The notes under the pieces: generated by a model
Seen by the model: the letters and a program-made list of their open reading frames with translations, nothing else
The model's database searches: none
Told to the model about the DNA's origin: nothing
Translations under genes and position numbers: made by a program
Assembly: GCA_951230915.1 (NCBI GenBank)
Contig: OX579637.1
Span: 6,138,001 to 6,202,000, forward strand
Direction of reading: 5' to 3'
Length of the DNA stretch: 64,000 nucleotides
Source of the DNA: Antitrichia curtipendula
Taxonomy: Eukaryota; Streptophyta; Bryopsida; Hypnales; Leucodontaceae
Shown: in pieces, positions 47,878 to 60,599 of the stretch
Layout of the letters: every line of letters starts with the position of its first letter
Numbering within the stretch: position 1 is the stretch's first letter

Positions 47878-49953
47878 AACAAATTGGACCCCTAACTCGA
47901 TCACGGGTCCACCTGATTTGCCCTATTCAAATTCACTAAGGCAGCTTCCCTAATCTTCTTCAGAATCGTTCGTGATTTCAGATCTACTATCTTGGACCAA
48001 TTCGAATAAACTACGCAAGTTGCATCCACCCAAGTGGGGGGACTGTTTTCAACAATCCATTTACCATACCAGCAATTTTGATAGCGTAATTCCAGGGTAG
48101 TTTCAGAATTATCAGGTCGCCAATATTGAAGCAAGAACTTCCCGTCATTCACATCTCCATTCAATCTACATACAGTGGACAATGCCCTACCTAGCCAGAC
48201 AGAACAGACTGCAGGGTCATCAGGTCTCAGAAGAACCCATGACCCTGGACGTATGTCCAGCCAAGGATTGAAGCATTCCAGTGGCGCTTCATTTTCCGGT
48301 CCGCAATAAGGTTCCGGGACCTCTTCCTCAGGAATCACGTCCACGGGATTGACCCTCGGCCCTGCCTGACGAACTTCATCAGGAGCCTGCCTCCAATCGC
48401 TGAGTGGCTAGAAACCTTCCACCAATTCCGCAGGACAGTCGGATAATGGCTCTTTCAACTCACGAAGCACACGATTCCAGTATTCCACATATGGACCAAA
48501 GGCAGTTGCAAATCCCTCGCACTCAGACATCCCATTCTGCCAGTATTGAATGTACTTTTCTAGTCCTACCATCATGAACCCCTTGTTCAGCGTAGCTTTC
48601 CTTGCCATTTCAACGGCCTTCTCTTGATTCCCGGTGGCTTTGGAAACTTTGCTACCCCACATAGGCTTGAACGGAACAGGCTTGGGACAGCCTGGAGGGA
48701 GCATCACCCGGTCAAACTCGTCTTTCTTCCAGACGCATTGAGAAGGCCTATCAGATGGTAGCCAACGTGAATCAATTGCTGACGCCTTAAATTTCATAAC
48801 AAAGACCCCATCACTGTCCACATAAAACCTGAAAAGATGCATCTCCTCCAATCCAATTAATCTTGTTGTGCCACTACAAATGTAATCCTTTACAAAGGAC
48901 TTAAAATCCGCCACCTCTTGTATAAACTCTGGCATGAATGATAGTTCTTGGGATTGCATGAAGGCTTTCATCAGGTCAGCAACGACAAAAGTGTTCTTGG
49001 TCTTCAAGGCCTTAGACAAATGGCTGAAATAAGCGTCGATATCTTCGTGAGTATGTCCAACAAGTAGAAAACCAACTTGAATTTCCTTGAAGACACCACG
49101 CGCAGTTAACAAGGACAAGAATGCCATAAGGTACTGGTTCTTGTTATCCTTAGCAGAGTTGTCAAGCTGAAGATATAAATGGTTTGGAAGAGGAGAGGCT
49201 CCAAGCCGAGCTGTTGGTTCCGTTAAGGTCAAACAATCCATACATCGGGACTTTCCTCTCAACAATGCCTCAAACATAGGGTTTGCTGGCAGAAATGGAA
49301 ATAGGTCACTTGTCTCTCGAATTGGTGCACCCTCGAGTCGGCGAAATAGTTTGGCCAACGACAAAATTGTGGCATTCGAGTCTCCCGGCCAACACGATGG
49401 TGCATAGTGGGCATATGCACCATCACCGTGACCATGAACTACCATTCCTGTTACACTCAGTGGTATTTGGCCCAAACCTTGTGTGGCCTTCGTTGTCACG
49501 CGCATCCTTGGTAAAGCTGTTTTTGAGGTATCCATCTTATCGTGAATCACACATAATATCTCGCGCGGATTCTTCTTGGACTCCTCACGCCACAATGCAT
49601 ACAAGCGACGACAAGAAGCTTGGTGATTATGATGTCGACTTCGTTGCTTTGTGAATTCCACAAATTCAAGACTCCCTTTGGGCGATTTAAGAAGAAACTG
49701 CTGCAGCTGGTCACACGTAGTACATTTTGCAAAAGAACTTCCAACGGGCTTAATAGAAACATTGTTGAAGTGCTCCTTCCTGATTCTACTAATTGTTGAC
49801 TGGCTAACAGAAGGAAGGCCGTAGTCAGCATTCAGCTGCACGACCAACAGGGCTTACATATGAGCAACGAGAGCATCACCATGAAACGTTGCAATAAACT
49901 AGACATATAGGAACTTCCAAGGTAAGAAGGACCAAATGACGCAACGGATCGAT

Positions 49954-50170
49954 CATCCGGAGATCTCCAGATGAGGCTACATGTAAAATCAATGACAAGT
50001 GTGAACTCAGAACTAACAATCTATACTCGACAACAAGGCTATAGATGAAGCACCCGGAGATCTCCGGATGAGTGAACCTGGGAATCCAATCATCAATTAA
50101 GCAGATAAGTACTCTCGGTCTGTAATTGACAGATGAAGGTGCGTATACAGCATCCACAGATATCCGGATG
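49954..50170. repeat. AGATCT-centred palindromes in the third intron found
   Basis: Three copies (49954-49973, 50051-50070, 50151-50170) of CATCCGGAGATCTCCRGATG or close variants, in the 462-bp intron 49836-50297. A degenerate fourth may lie at 50245. Spacing is 97 and 100 bp. Confidence 0.8.
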
Positions 50171-51829
50171 AGGCGTCATAAAATGTCAGAATATGCAAAT
50201 AAGATCTCTCACTCTACCATCCACAAATGAAGGTGCGGAAGGATTATCCGACAATGTCCAGATTATTTGATCAGTGAGAGGAAATAAGATGTAGTACCTC
50301 GTTGGCTTCAACGCGCACACGTTTCCAGTTGTTTCCAGCAGGCAGAAATTTGAGAGTGTCTATCTTCCCATTTCCAATACCGCGCATTTGGTGAGGCATT
50401 TGATCAGCGTTCTCATCAATGATTGCTTTCATTGTTCCAGTTACTTGAACGGTTTGAATACGAGGTCGCTTAACGCCCTTGTTTCCATGCACCGCTGAAA
50501 CGTCACCACCTTTATACTTTAGCTGGTAATTATGGAATGAGGACTTTGAAATTTCATGAATTGTGTACCACGCAGTAATGTAGACCTCCTGACCTTCTAG
50601 TGTGATGGCTTTCCGGTTCTGATCCCCTTCAAAATTATGAACTAGACCGCCAACAGCGACCCCGTATTCGCGTCGGTCGTCAAACGACTTCAAATAGTAT
50701 CTCAGCCTTACGAGCAATGTTTGCACCTGAGGAAAGAATTGGCAGCATCGCCTACTGCCGCATCTAACGGAACTAACCTTACGGATCTCAGAATCTTTAG
50801 TTCTACGAGTGGCCAGGGGATCCTTTACGCAAACACTGGGTTCGCGAACTATGAATCGATAAGGCGCTTTCTCTCTCCCTCCAAGATATGCTAAGGGGTC
50901 TTCAGAGGTGGGGAAGGCAGCAAAGTAGTCGACTGTCTCTTTTAACGATCTACCATTAGGAAACTAGCAATGTGATAATGGCCAACGAGAATGAGTCATG
51001 ATGGCATCCTTATTTCCCAAGAAGACATCTAAAACAGTTACACCCAGGTAATGCTCACCAAGTATACCCCCCTGAAAATGATCATCCGACTTCCAGCAAA
51101 TTATACGGCCCGATGCCTCAACAATTCCATCAGAGCTCCGCAAATGCACCTCGAGCCCAACCCAGTCATCTTGGGGAACAAAGGATGAATAATCCAACGG
51201 CAGATCGCCAGATGACTTCTGAGCTTTGGTAGCTAGCCACAACACTGTTCTGCTAAGAACATTTGACAACGATGTAATATCTCTTTGGGCAGGGACCAAC
51301 ATAATACTTTCGGATCCCGGAATAATTGAATGGGGCCGATCCAAAATCAAAACACTCGGCTCCAGAGATATGTCCACCCCAAGCCACTGGCCCACTAAAC
51401 AAGCATCCACAACCAGTCCTCTTCCAACTTCACCGAACCCCGGAATAGAAAGCTTGATGTCATCTCCATTGATAAATTGTTGTTGACTATTATAAGTTGA
51501 TTCTTCAGAGCCTTCTCGAGACGAATGTCTATTTGTAAATGGAACTACATCACTGCCATAGCATTGACTTACGGATTCCATCTGAACTTCCCTACTCAAG
51601 AAAAATCAGCCCAAGGGAGGAGTCCACCGAATGTATAGGATTCCTAGAAATCAAGGAAACGTACCAAAGAATCAGAAATAAACAAGTAGGCATATATGTG
51701 CTATTTAAAATCCTAGCTCCACTTGGTGATCTGTCGATGCGTACTAAACTGGTATCATAGGGTGATATAGGAAGAATGATGTCCATTCTCTCCAGGAAAA
51801 TCATTCCTAGTCCATTTTCCATCGGGAGA

Positions 51830-52382
51830 TCTCCAGATCGTGCCTGCTCAATACTCAATCGATCAAGTACCAACAAATCAAGCATCGTCTGGAGATCTCT
51901 AGATAATACGTGGCCCAAATGGCAAGGAATACAATGACTGTTGGTCAAATTGATTCAAGGACTGATAGCGGTCTGGAGATCTCTAGATAAACTGTCATAT
52001 ATTGGATTTTGCCTATGTGGCATTCATCAAACCCCATATCATTCTAGCACAGGATCCTAGTCATTGCTTTATCTGGAGATCTCTCGTTAGAGTTAGCCGT
52101 AGTGTTCTCCGTTCTCTCGGTGCCTAATAGTAATGGCTAAGAACTCACAGAACCAGCTATATCTGGAGATCTCCGGATACAAGGGGTCATACTAAATTTC
52201 ATCATTTACGCATGGGGACGAGGTAATCCAGTTCCTAACAGGGGACATCAACTGAAATGACATCCGGAGATCTCCGGATGAAGAGTGACCTCGACACTTA
52301 CCCTGGAGGTGTATGGATTCAATAGAGACTTCCTTCGGTGCAAGTATAACATAATCCATGTCTATCTGGAGATCTCCAGATG
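51830..52382. repeat. AGATCT-centred palindromes in the 1.2-kb intron
   Basis: Seven copies in intron 51592-52798: near 51830, 51887, 51971, 52071, 52161, 52261 (perfect CATCCGGAGATCTCCGGATG) and 52364. Spacing is about 57-103 bp. Sequence between copies is not itself repeated, so this is not a simple tandem array. Confidence 0.85.
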
Positions 52383-52920
52383 TGGACCGATACTGTATTG
52401 TATGTTGACGCAGCATCCAGGAATGCATATACGGGTATATGTATCCGTATATATTCAGTATATACATATCACTATCATAGAATGCCTTATTTTATGCTGG
52501 TGACCTAGAGTTCACTCAAACTTCTCAATTATTTCCTAGTACTAAATTCATTTGAACCTACAGTTCATTATGTTTCCACTCACTTGTTTCGATTACTTTT
52601 ATTCCTGTAATTGTCATTATCACCTACTTCTGATTCTACAACATCATGTTTGATCGATCTACTCTTCGTTGACAAGACAAAACAACAGCAAGTTCTCCAA
52701 TGTGACATTTCATATTGATAGCAATTATTGTGCCACCTTCCAGGGCGAATCATTCAAATAACAATTGCGCTTGTAAACTAAGTATGAAACTTTCATACCA
52801 GGGGTTCACAATGGCGTAGCTTTTTGCAACAAAGCGTCGTTGATCTTCACGTCCTTCGCGGAATGATTTAGTACAGCTTGACTCCAACAAAGCGCCCTCA
52901 CCTTGTTGAATCGCCACAGC

Positions 52921-53899
52921 CTGGGGAAGGAAGAGGAGAAGGGTTGAGTGCAAGTCGAAAAGAATGGGAATGACTGTCAACGGGATATTTGGCATCAACA
53001 GAGGAGGGAGACTGATTTTGAATTTGCAATCCCGCCACATCTGTGTGCACGAAATTCTTTGGCGGTTGTTCTTGATTAACATTGACCTAGGAAAGACTAG
53101 CCAGGACTCCGGAAGTGAAGGTATCATTCTGGTTACGATGCCGCATTCAAGTGGGCTCGACAATTTCTAATTTGACTTTTTGAAGTCCCTATTCCGCTCT
53201 CTTTGATGGTGCTTTGGATCCCTATTTCATCAAGATTTGAGTCTAGAGTTCTGAGTTTTTGTAGCATAATGAGTTCGTTACACATTTAAGAAGTATTTTC
53301 TACAGTCCTAATATTTTTCTTGATTTTTCTGGCTGCCAGTGCATTAATCCACAATTGGTAGGCACTTTGTATCAACGAAACACCGTTAACTCAAAATATA
53401 TTATGATCTCCGTTGTTTTCTTTGAAGCCAAAAAGGCTAATTCCATGTTGAAACATACACGGTATTATAGATAATTATCCCGCGACTTAGTACTAATTTT
53501 TTACTTTCTGTCTGTTTCAAAATCCTGATTGCCTTAATAAACGACTTCAACCAAGAAAAATAATGGACTAAATTAAACTGAAATACTGATTCCAAATAAT
53601 TGTTTGTCCAGTCAAATTTTGTATTTGACGCTCGTGTTTGACGCCATCATCAAAGTGGTATCTGATTATCATTTAAAGCATAACGACGCTATAAAGCAGA
53701 CATTGTAAAGTTCGTTCTTACTAGGTTGCTTGTGTCAAATAAATAAAAAAGAGAAGCAGAAATTGTATCTGAAAGGTGTAGGTTTCAATTACGTAACCTT
53801 CTCCTGCTGGACATGTTCACAATTAATGAGATTCATTGTTGACTGAAGTTACTGATAGAACTTAATCAGATCAACAAGATTCGAGATTTTGATCCCTTG
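52921..53899. other. Upstream side of the DDE-like gene, no gene assigned
   Basis: Directly above the first exon is a pyrimidine-rich acceptor. Further 5' exons may lie here, but none is supported. The rest is AT-rich. Confidence 0.35.
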
Positions 53900-54375
53900 A
53901 CACACTTCAACTCGTGTAGCTGGAGGGATTAATTACTCGGGATCTACATTATGACTTGCAATCTCGTGCACCACTGATCCCCTAACTCCCTTCAACTTCT
54001 GTAACCTCGAGGGATTATGTAATTCGGGATCCAAATTTTGAGTAGGAAACTCGTGCACCACTAATCCCCTGACACGCTTCATCTCCTGTAACCTCGAGGG
54101 ATTATGTAATTCGGGATCCAAATTTTGAGTAGGAAACTTGTGCACCACTAATCCCTTGACACGCTTCATCTCCTGTAACCTCGTGGGATTAACTAATTTG
54201 GAATCCACAATTTGATTTACAATCGTATGCGCATCGAATCCACTGACAGTGACTTCAATTTGTGGCAGTTGAGGGATCCTTGAATTTGGAATCAGTGTTG
54301 TAATTTCAAACTTCTCCACATTTGATTCGCTGACAGTGACTTGAATTTCTGTAAGGTCGGGGATTCATGAATCGG
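53900..54375. repeat. 87-bp tandem repeat
   Basis: About five units; the two central ones (roughly 54000-54173) are nearly identical. Because 87 is a multiple of three, the minus strand stays open for 128 codons with a 29-residue protein repeat (VVHxFPTQNLDPELHNPSRLQ). No supporting start or homologue, so I treat it as a repeat rather than a gene. Confidence 0.7.
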
Positions 54376-54589
54376 GATCCAAAATGTAATACAGAATTTC
54401 AACCATGATTACCTCATGAAGCTTTGTAGATATTAAGGTTATAAAAAGTGAAGGGGGGGGGATAAAAAAACAAAATATGGATGCTGAGCAATGTCAAGGT
54501 AAACACAAATATTTATAGAAGTTTTGTAATATAACTTCCAAGATTAAACACCCATATGCATGTAGGCTAAAAAAAAAGGAACAATATTT

Positions 54590-55050
54590 TAGAAGTAAGG
54601 CAAAATACTTATTGAACGTTCCAAAAAATAAACCCCTAAATTAGGATATAAATATGAAGGTAGGCAAAAATAATAATACACAATTATAAAAATAAGCTAA
54701 AAAAATGATAGTGTCATTTTCTAAGGTGAACTCCAAAAATGGGGACACAAGTATGAAGGTGGGCCAAAAAAATTGGATATAATTGTAAAAATAAGCCCAA
54801 AAAAATGTAGAACATTTCCAAATATTAACCCTATGATTAGGACACAACTATGAGAAAAATTGGACGCAATTATAATGTTAAGCTTTCTAATTTATAGAAG
54901 GTTTGTAAAGGTGAACTGGAAGATTATGACACAAGTAGGAAGGTAGGCCAAAAAACTAGGATACAATTGTAGAAATAAGCCAAAATAAAATGTAGAACAT
55001 TTCAAAATATTAATTCCAAGATTAGGACACAAGTATGAAAAATTTATAGA
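54590..55050. repeat. Degenerate ~95-100 bp tandem repeat
   Basis: About five AT-rich units containing TTAGGACACAAGTATGAAGG followed by a GGCCAAAAAA-like and an ATAAGCCAAAA-like segment. Confidence 0.6.
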
Positions 55051-56864
55051 AGCTAATGTGCACAATCATGTAAAAGTCGATACAAATTGACAAAGTACAA
55101 ATAGAAAAAATTCAAAGATGAATAAATAAATTGAGAAGTTAGGAAAAAGTCAATTGCCCTTCTATTGGAGGGAAAGAAATGGGAAGCTAAGGAAGTTAAT
55201 TGCCATGCAAGAGGCTTATAAAAAGAATAAGAAGATTAGGAAATAAATGCCACGGGCCTTCAAATTAGAAAGGTTCATACAATTGAAACAAAAATCATGC
55301 ATTATTTCAATTGGGTAACAAACTAGTAAGCCATTATATTTTTTAATCGAATGACTCTCTGATACATTTTATCGGAAACTATAGCATATTATCAATTACC
55401 ATGTAGTTTCTGTTTCTCTTGTTCTACAATTTTTTTCAAACCATGTACTTTAGGATTCATATCTTCTCCAGTTCTCTGAAGTCTAGTCAACAATTGTACT
55501 CTGTCTACCAAACTTATTAGAATTAGGGTAGATGATCCAACACAAGTAAATCCTCTTGCCATTTTTGATTGTGATGTGGCATGCAAGACCATTTTTCCTC
55601 ACCAAATTATTTGGACCACGCCATCACATTGTCCTAAATCGACATAGAAATCGTAATTTGGAATAGGATAGTTGCAAGAAACACCTGCCGTTTTCTAGCC
55701 AAAATGGCCGTAGTACTAGAGTACTATGACCTTTTGCAATAAAATTTTTAAAAAAAAAATAAAATATGGATAATTTGTAAAGTATTCAAAAAAGTATACA
55801 TGTGAAAATTGAAGTCTAGAAAAATTTACCTCTAAAAGTTATGCACAAAAAAAGAGGCCTAGGAAAATAGAAGAAAATAGATACTTTTGAGTTTATTTTT
55901 AGAAAATAGTAAAATAATCCAAATAATTCAAAAAAAAAATAGCCATTTTTCCTTACTAGTAGGTTCTCCTTTTTCACTATTTTTTATTTTTGGAAAATAA
56001 AAATTGTGTTCTTTGCACGTGTACATAAGTAGTGCACTTTGAGCACATGTGGAAGGTGGATACTTTACTATTTTTAGAATTCTCTTCATATTCTTGTATA
56101 ACTTTAGTATAACTCCTTGTCTCCCAATTTTCACTTTCAAATTCGTATTTTTGGATCGGAAATAGGACTCAAAACCCCTAAAATGGCCAAGGTAGACATC
56201 CAATCGGGGGCAGTTTAAAAATAGTAAATAAATTTTGAAAAATTGGAAAAAAATAGAGAATTTCTGAAACTTTTATGTGTACCTTCACTTCAAATTTCAT
56301 AGAATACGGACATACGATGCAAAAGTTACAGCCAAAATCTACTTGTCCAAGAGCAAGGGGACAAGAAATAGGACAAGTGTTTCTTGTAATCACCCAATAA
56401 CAAAATGCCCTCCATTACAATTGAACCCATCACTCAGTTTTATTAATCTCCCTTTTTTCTCTATTATTCGGGTCCAAGTTCCATACACATGAGAATTATA
56501 ATCGCGATCTTGATGAATGGTAAAGTAAAAATCATCAACTGTATAATTGAGTGTATTTCAAAATCCTACAAAGTTTTATTCTAGATTCGTAAACCCTATT
56601 TGGCCTAATAAACTAAGGAACACCCACTTGTAAAGTTTTGTCAATGGGTTTTTCATTAAGGGTTGGTTCTAATTCCACGAATCTTGATTCTTAAAAATCC
56701 AAAATGGACTTGACCAACTCCACATGATCCTTTTCAAATTCATCTATAGTCGCTTTAGAATTTGTAATGCTACGCCCCATGATATAGTGACCCAAGGAGT
56801 ATCCAGCATCTATAGCACTTCTCCACCCCACTGCAAACATCTTTCTATGTACTGGTGCCTTAAA
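55051..56864. other. AT-rich gene-free stretch
   Basis: No supported gene, RNA or repeat on either strand. Confidence 0.4.
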
Positions 56865-57470
56865 ATAGGATATAAGGAATAAAATGAAGGATATGGAAAC
56901 GATAGGGTGAAGGGAAAAAAATGGGAGATAGAAACGAAAAAATGGGGAATAAAGAATAAAATGAAGGATAGGGAAATAATAAGAATAAGGGAAAAAAATG
57001 GGGGATAAGGAAAAAAAAAATGGGGAATAACGAATAAAATGAAGGATAGGGAAACAATAGGAATAAGAGAAAAAATTGGGAGATAAAAACAAAAAAATGG
57101 GGAATAAAGAATAAAATGAAGGATAGGGAAACAATAGGGATAAGGGGAAAAAATAGGGAATAACGAAAAAAAATAGGGAATAACGAATCAAATGAAGGAT
57201 ACTTAGGGAAACAATAGGTATAAGAGAAAAAATGGGAGATAAGGAAAAAAAAAATGGGGAATAAAGAATAAAATGAAGGATAGGGAAACAATAGGGATAA
57301 GGGAAAAAAATGGGAGATAAAAACAAAAAAATGGAGAATAAGGAATAAAATGAAGGATAGGAAAACAATAGGGATAAGGGGAAAAAATGGGGGATAAGGA
57401 AAGAAAATTGGGAATAAAGAATAAAGTGAAGGATAGGGAGAAGAATGGGGTGAAAGTAATAATAGGGTAC
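56865..57470. repeat. 77-bp purine-rich minisatellite
   Basis: About eight units starting GAAGGATAGGGAAACAATAG and containing GGGAAAAAAATGGG and AATAAAAT. One strand is almost purely purine. The long Phe/Tyr/Pro/Ser-rich frame on the minus strand is a by-product. Confidence 0.85.
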
Positions 57471-60400
57471 CTTAAAATGAATCCTGTAGCAAATTATAAT
57501 TATCAGTAGGGTGTTGTAAAATACAAAGATTTACCTTGATTTTAGAAAACAGCTTGACTTACATTCTATTTTACAAGGTGAATATCTTCCAATTAAATAG
57601 GTCATTATCACAAGTGTATGCAAAATAAAAGAAAGAAAGCACCTTCAGGAGCAAATTGTGTCTTATTTATCTAAAATCCTGAAAATCAAGTATTTGGAAT
57701 ATCAAACTATTTTATTTTAATATCATTTTTGAATATGACTTAAATTTCATTGTGAATTGAATGTCTAAAATAATCAATTTTGTCAATAAAATTTTCATAA
57801 ATTGTGTACTATAGTACTTGCAAATTTCAAAAGTAAGCAGTTCATACCATTACGGTACATAGATCCACAAATACAAAAATTCCAAGAAAGCGTATTTACA
57901 AGTATAAATTATACATGTTAATCTTATATATATATATATATATAGTAATTTAAAAAAAACTAATTTTTGGAATTGACCAAAATTAATAAAATAGACAAAC
58001 TTTGGAGGTTTTACACTAAAATCACTTATAATAATTAGTATGTCTAAGAAGTGATACCCAAAATGGATCATTATCCTACAATTGAGGACCGATTGTCCCA
58101 AGATTTGCAAAAAACATATAATAAATTGCATTTCACTTCGAAGTTCCATGCACATTAAATGACTTTGTTGTAAGTGTCTGGGCCTGTTATTTTGTCCCCC
58201 CCCCAAGGCAATTGGATGCCCTAAAATCTGTTTGTGATTGATTTTGTATTGCAGGCCCTTATAATTATTTTGAATAATTATACATTAGTTTTGGATATTT
58301 ACAAGATTGAATGTGTAATTGTGATGTACATAATCAATCACTATTGCAATTGAATGTTTGGATTTGATTTGAAACATGGGCATTCACTACTTGATTGTCA
58401 ATCATTTTAAAGTCATACTAACTAAATTTAAATTAAATAAATTTTGGGTTATTTAGCAATGAATTTGCATAAATCATAATTAGAATCGAGGATTAGTGAA
58501 TTCATTTAACAATTGTATAATCATGCATGAATAAATTACTCAATAAGTAACTGATAAACAATAGTTATCAAACACTAAACCCTAGTCAGTGAGAGTAATA
58601 GAATTTGAAATTGGTCTGTACACTTGTTTACAAATACCCTTAAAAATAGACTCTGCATTCCGAGGCTCTAGCAGAGCAAAAAGGTTGTTCTACTGCCACT
58701 CTAAAGTACAAATGAATAGTCTTCACTGACAATCTGCACATTAGGTAAATTATTTAAAACTATGATAAACTTTAAATTTTGATGAGGTAGTGTTTGGATA
58801 TCCCCCGTACCTTTTTGTTGAATAATGTAACTCATTTAAAAAGTTTTGAAACAAGTGCTACAATTGTACATACAGTGGAGAAGAAATTGCATTGTAATTG
58901 TAATGAAATTAATGTCCATTCATTTTTATGTTCAATGCCTTTTAATCTCTGGTAAGTGTCCAAGCCTATATTTAATAGTCCCAAGAATAGGTAAATATGT
59001 CAATCATGAAGAGTTAATTTAATTAAACTATTAATTATTATTATTCTAACACAATTCTTAGAAATCAACTAGTCTGATCCAAACTTAGTAAATTCAATAA
59101 GCACTTTTCTTAATATGCAACCAATTGGCAATATGGTATGTATGGAAGAAACAAAATCTTACGTAACCAATAGGCAAAATGTATAAAAGTATAAATACAA
59201 TAAAAAATTCATAGATTGATTCCAAAACTTCTTTAAGGACTACTGGACTAAATGAAACCTAATCTAAATTTTAGGGCTTTAGCATGGAAATAAATATTTC
59301 TATCGACATTGCCAAAAAAAATATGGTATGAAGTTTAGATCTCCATTATGTAATACATCAATGATTGTCTTTAGCATAGAATAAAAAAGAATTGTATCAA
59401 TTTTAGGGTTCCAGCAAGAAATGAATTATTTCTATTTTTTTAAAGCTAAGTATAATTTTTAAAACATGTACATGTTTTTTTCTATAGCACCTTATATGAT
59501 TTTGGTGACTTCTGGTATTTAAAATGGGTCATTAATATATGTTTCCAAGTTAGGCCGTAGGAAATAAAAGAGAAAGAAACATGAATTTTATGCATTGTCT
59601 CACCAATTTGAAATGAATGTTCCAAATACTTACAACTTCAATCTCCATGACAAAATGGGATTCAAAGGAAAAAAATAAGGTAGGAGGAAATAAATGGGGT
59701 TAAAAGTAAAAAATGGGGTGTAAGTAATATACGTTACTTTAAAATGTTCCCCCCTAAATGTTATAAGTACCAATATGGTGCACTTAATTAAAACATTTAC
59801 ATTTATTTAAAAAAATAGCATGCCTCATAATCTATTTTAGGTAGTAAATAGCCCCCCATAAAACAGGTCGTTATTGCAGGTTTATGCAAAATGTAAGAAA
59901 GAGTGCCCCCCACAAAGGAAAAGAAGCATGAATTTCATGCTCACACGAACTTGAGTTGAATGTTCCAAATACTTACTACTTGGAAATAATCATTATCTTG
60001 TATTTGCAAACACCTATTAAAAAAATTATAAAACAAGTTTCAGGGCTTTGACATGGAAGTAATTAGTGTTCTGGTTGCCAAAGAGAAGAACAATACAATA
60101 TAAATTTCAAGTAAGTTAGACTCCACGATTAAAATTAGAATTAGTCGCATCTATTAGAACAAGAACATAAAATTATAGTATGATTTTTAGAATTACTGCA
60201 ACATGTACATATGCATTTCTATTGCCACAAGCTCAAATTGGTAAACTATTTTAGCATAATGTATATACTATGACTGTGATCATTGTAGGGTATTGTACAA
60301 ACTCTTTTGGGTCATGAATCAAGGATAGAACACTTTAGAAGGCAATGCATAGCCACTTCATACTTTGCGATAAAATGTGATTTGGTTGCACCATTTCTCA

Positions 60401-60599
60401 TTGTTCAATGCCTTCATATGCGCAATAAAATAATTTAATAATTTGAAAATAATTTTGAGAGCGGGTACTAACTAAGTTTACTTGGATAACATTGAGGAAA
60501 ACCTTAAATGTAGCCTAACATGAGCTCTAAACCCTGGAAATCAGTGAAAGCAAACTTGCAAGGTCATCAAAGCCACTTACTAACCAAAACATCAAAGTC
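57471..60599. other. AT-rich gene-free stretch
   Basis: Holds a short (TA)n tract at about 57926-57943 and a C10 run near 58195. No gene or transposon terminus recognised. Confidence 0.4.

Larger units (their letters stand above)
47901..52920 (-). pseudogene. Spliced HTH / DDE-like (GHTHEDID) transposase-type gene with two TAG codons
   Basis: Exons (minus): 52799-52920, 50778-51591, 50298-50726 and 47901-49835, with GT-AG introns and consistent phases; the 52799 and 51591 ends together restore a Trp codon, and one intron is only 51 bp. More 5' exons may exist. The last exon has an HTH-like stretch (PSVSQSTISRIRKEHF), a CTTC pair, then VIHDKMD, LQLDNSAKDNKN and GFLLVGHTHEDID: ordered acidic motifs that look like a DDE/RNase H-type nuclease core, of the kind annotated DUF7869 in my recollection. 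The C-terminus has a Trp-rich domain (PGSWVLLRPDD). TAG at 50964 and 48408 interrupt otherwise perfect frames; both could be CAG to TAG. It is either a recently broken transposase-type gene or one with stop readthrough. Confidence 0.7.

Noticed and set aside
49954..52382. CRISPR-like array
   Set aside because: Eukaryotic setting, irregular spacing, palindromic units and no cas-like genes; copies lie in introns.
53933..54319. 128-codon repeat protein, minus strand
   Set aside because: Open because the tandem unit is 87 bp (a multiple of three); no evidence of expression or homology.
56691..57368. 225-residue Phe/Tyr/Pro-rich hydrophobic frame, minus strand
   Set aside because: Direct by-product of the 77-bp purine-rich minisatellite; all frames look alike.
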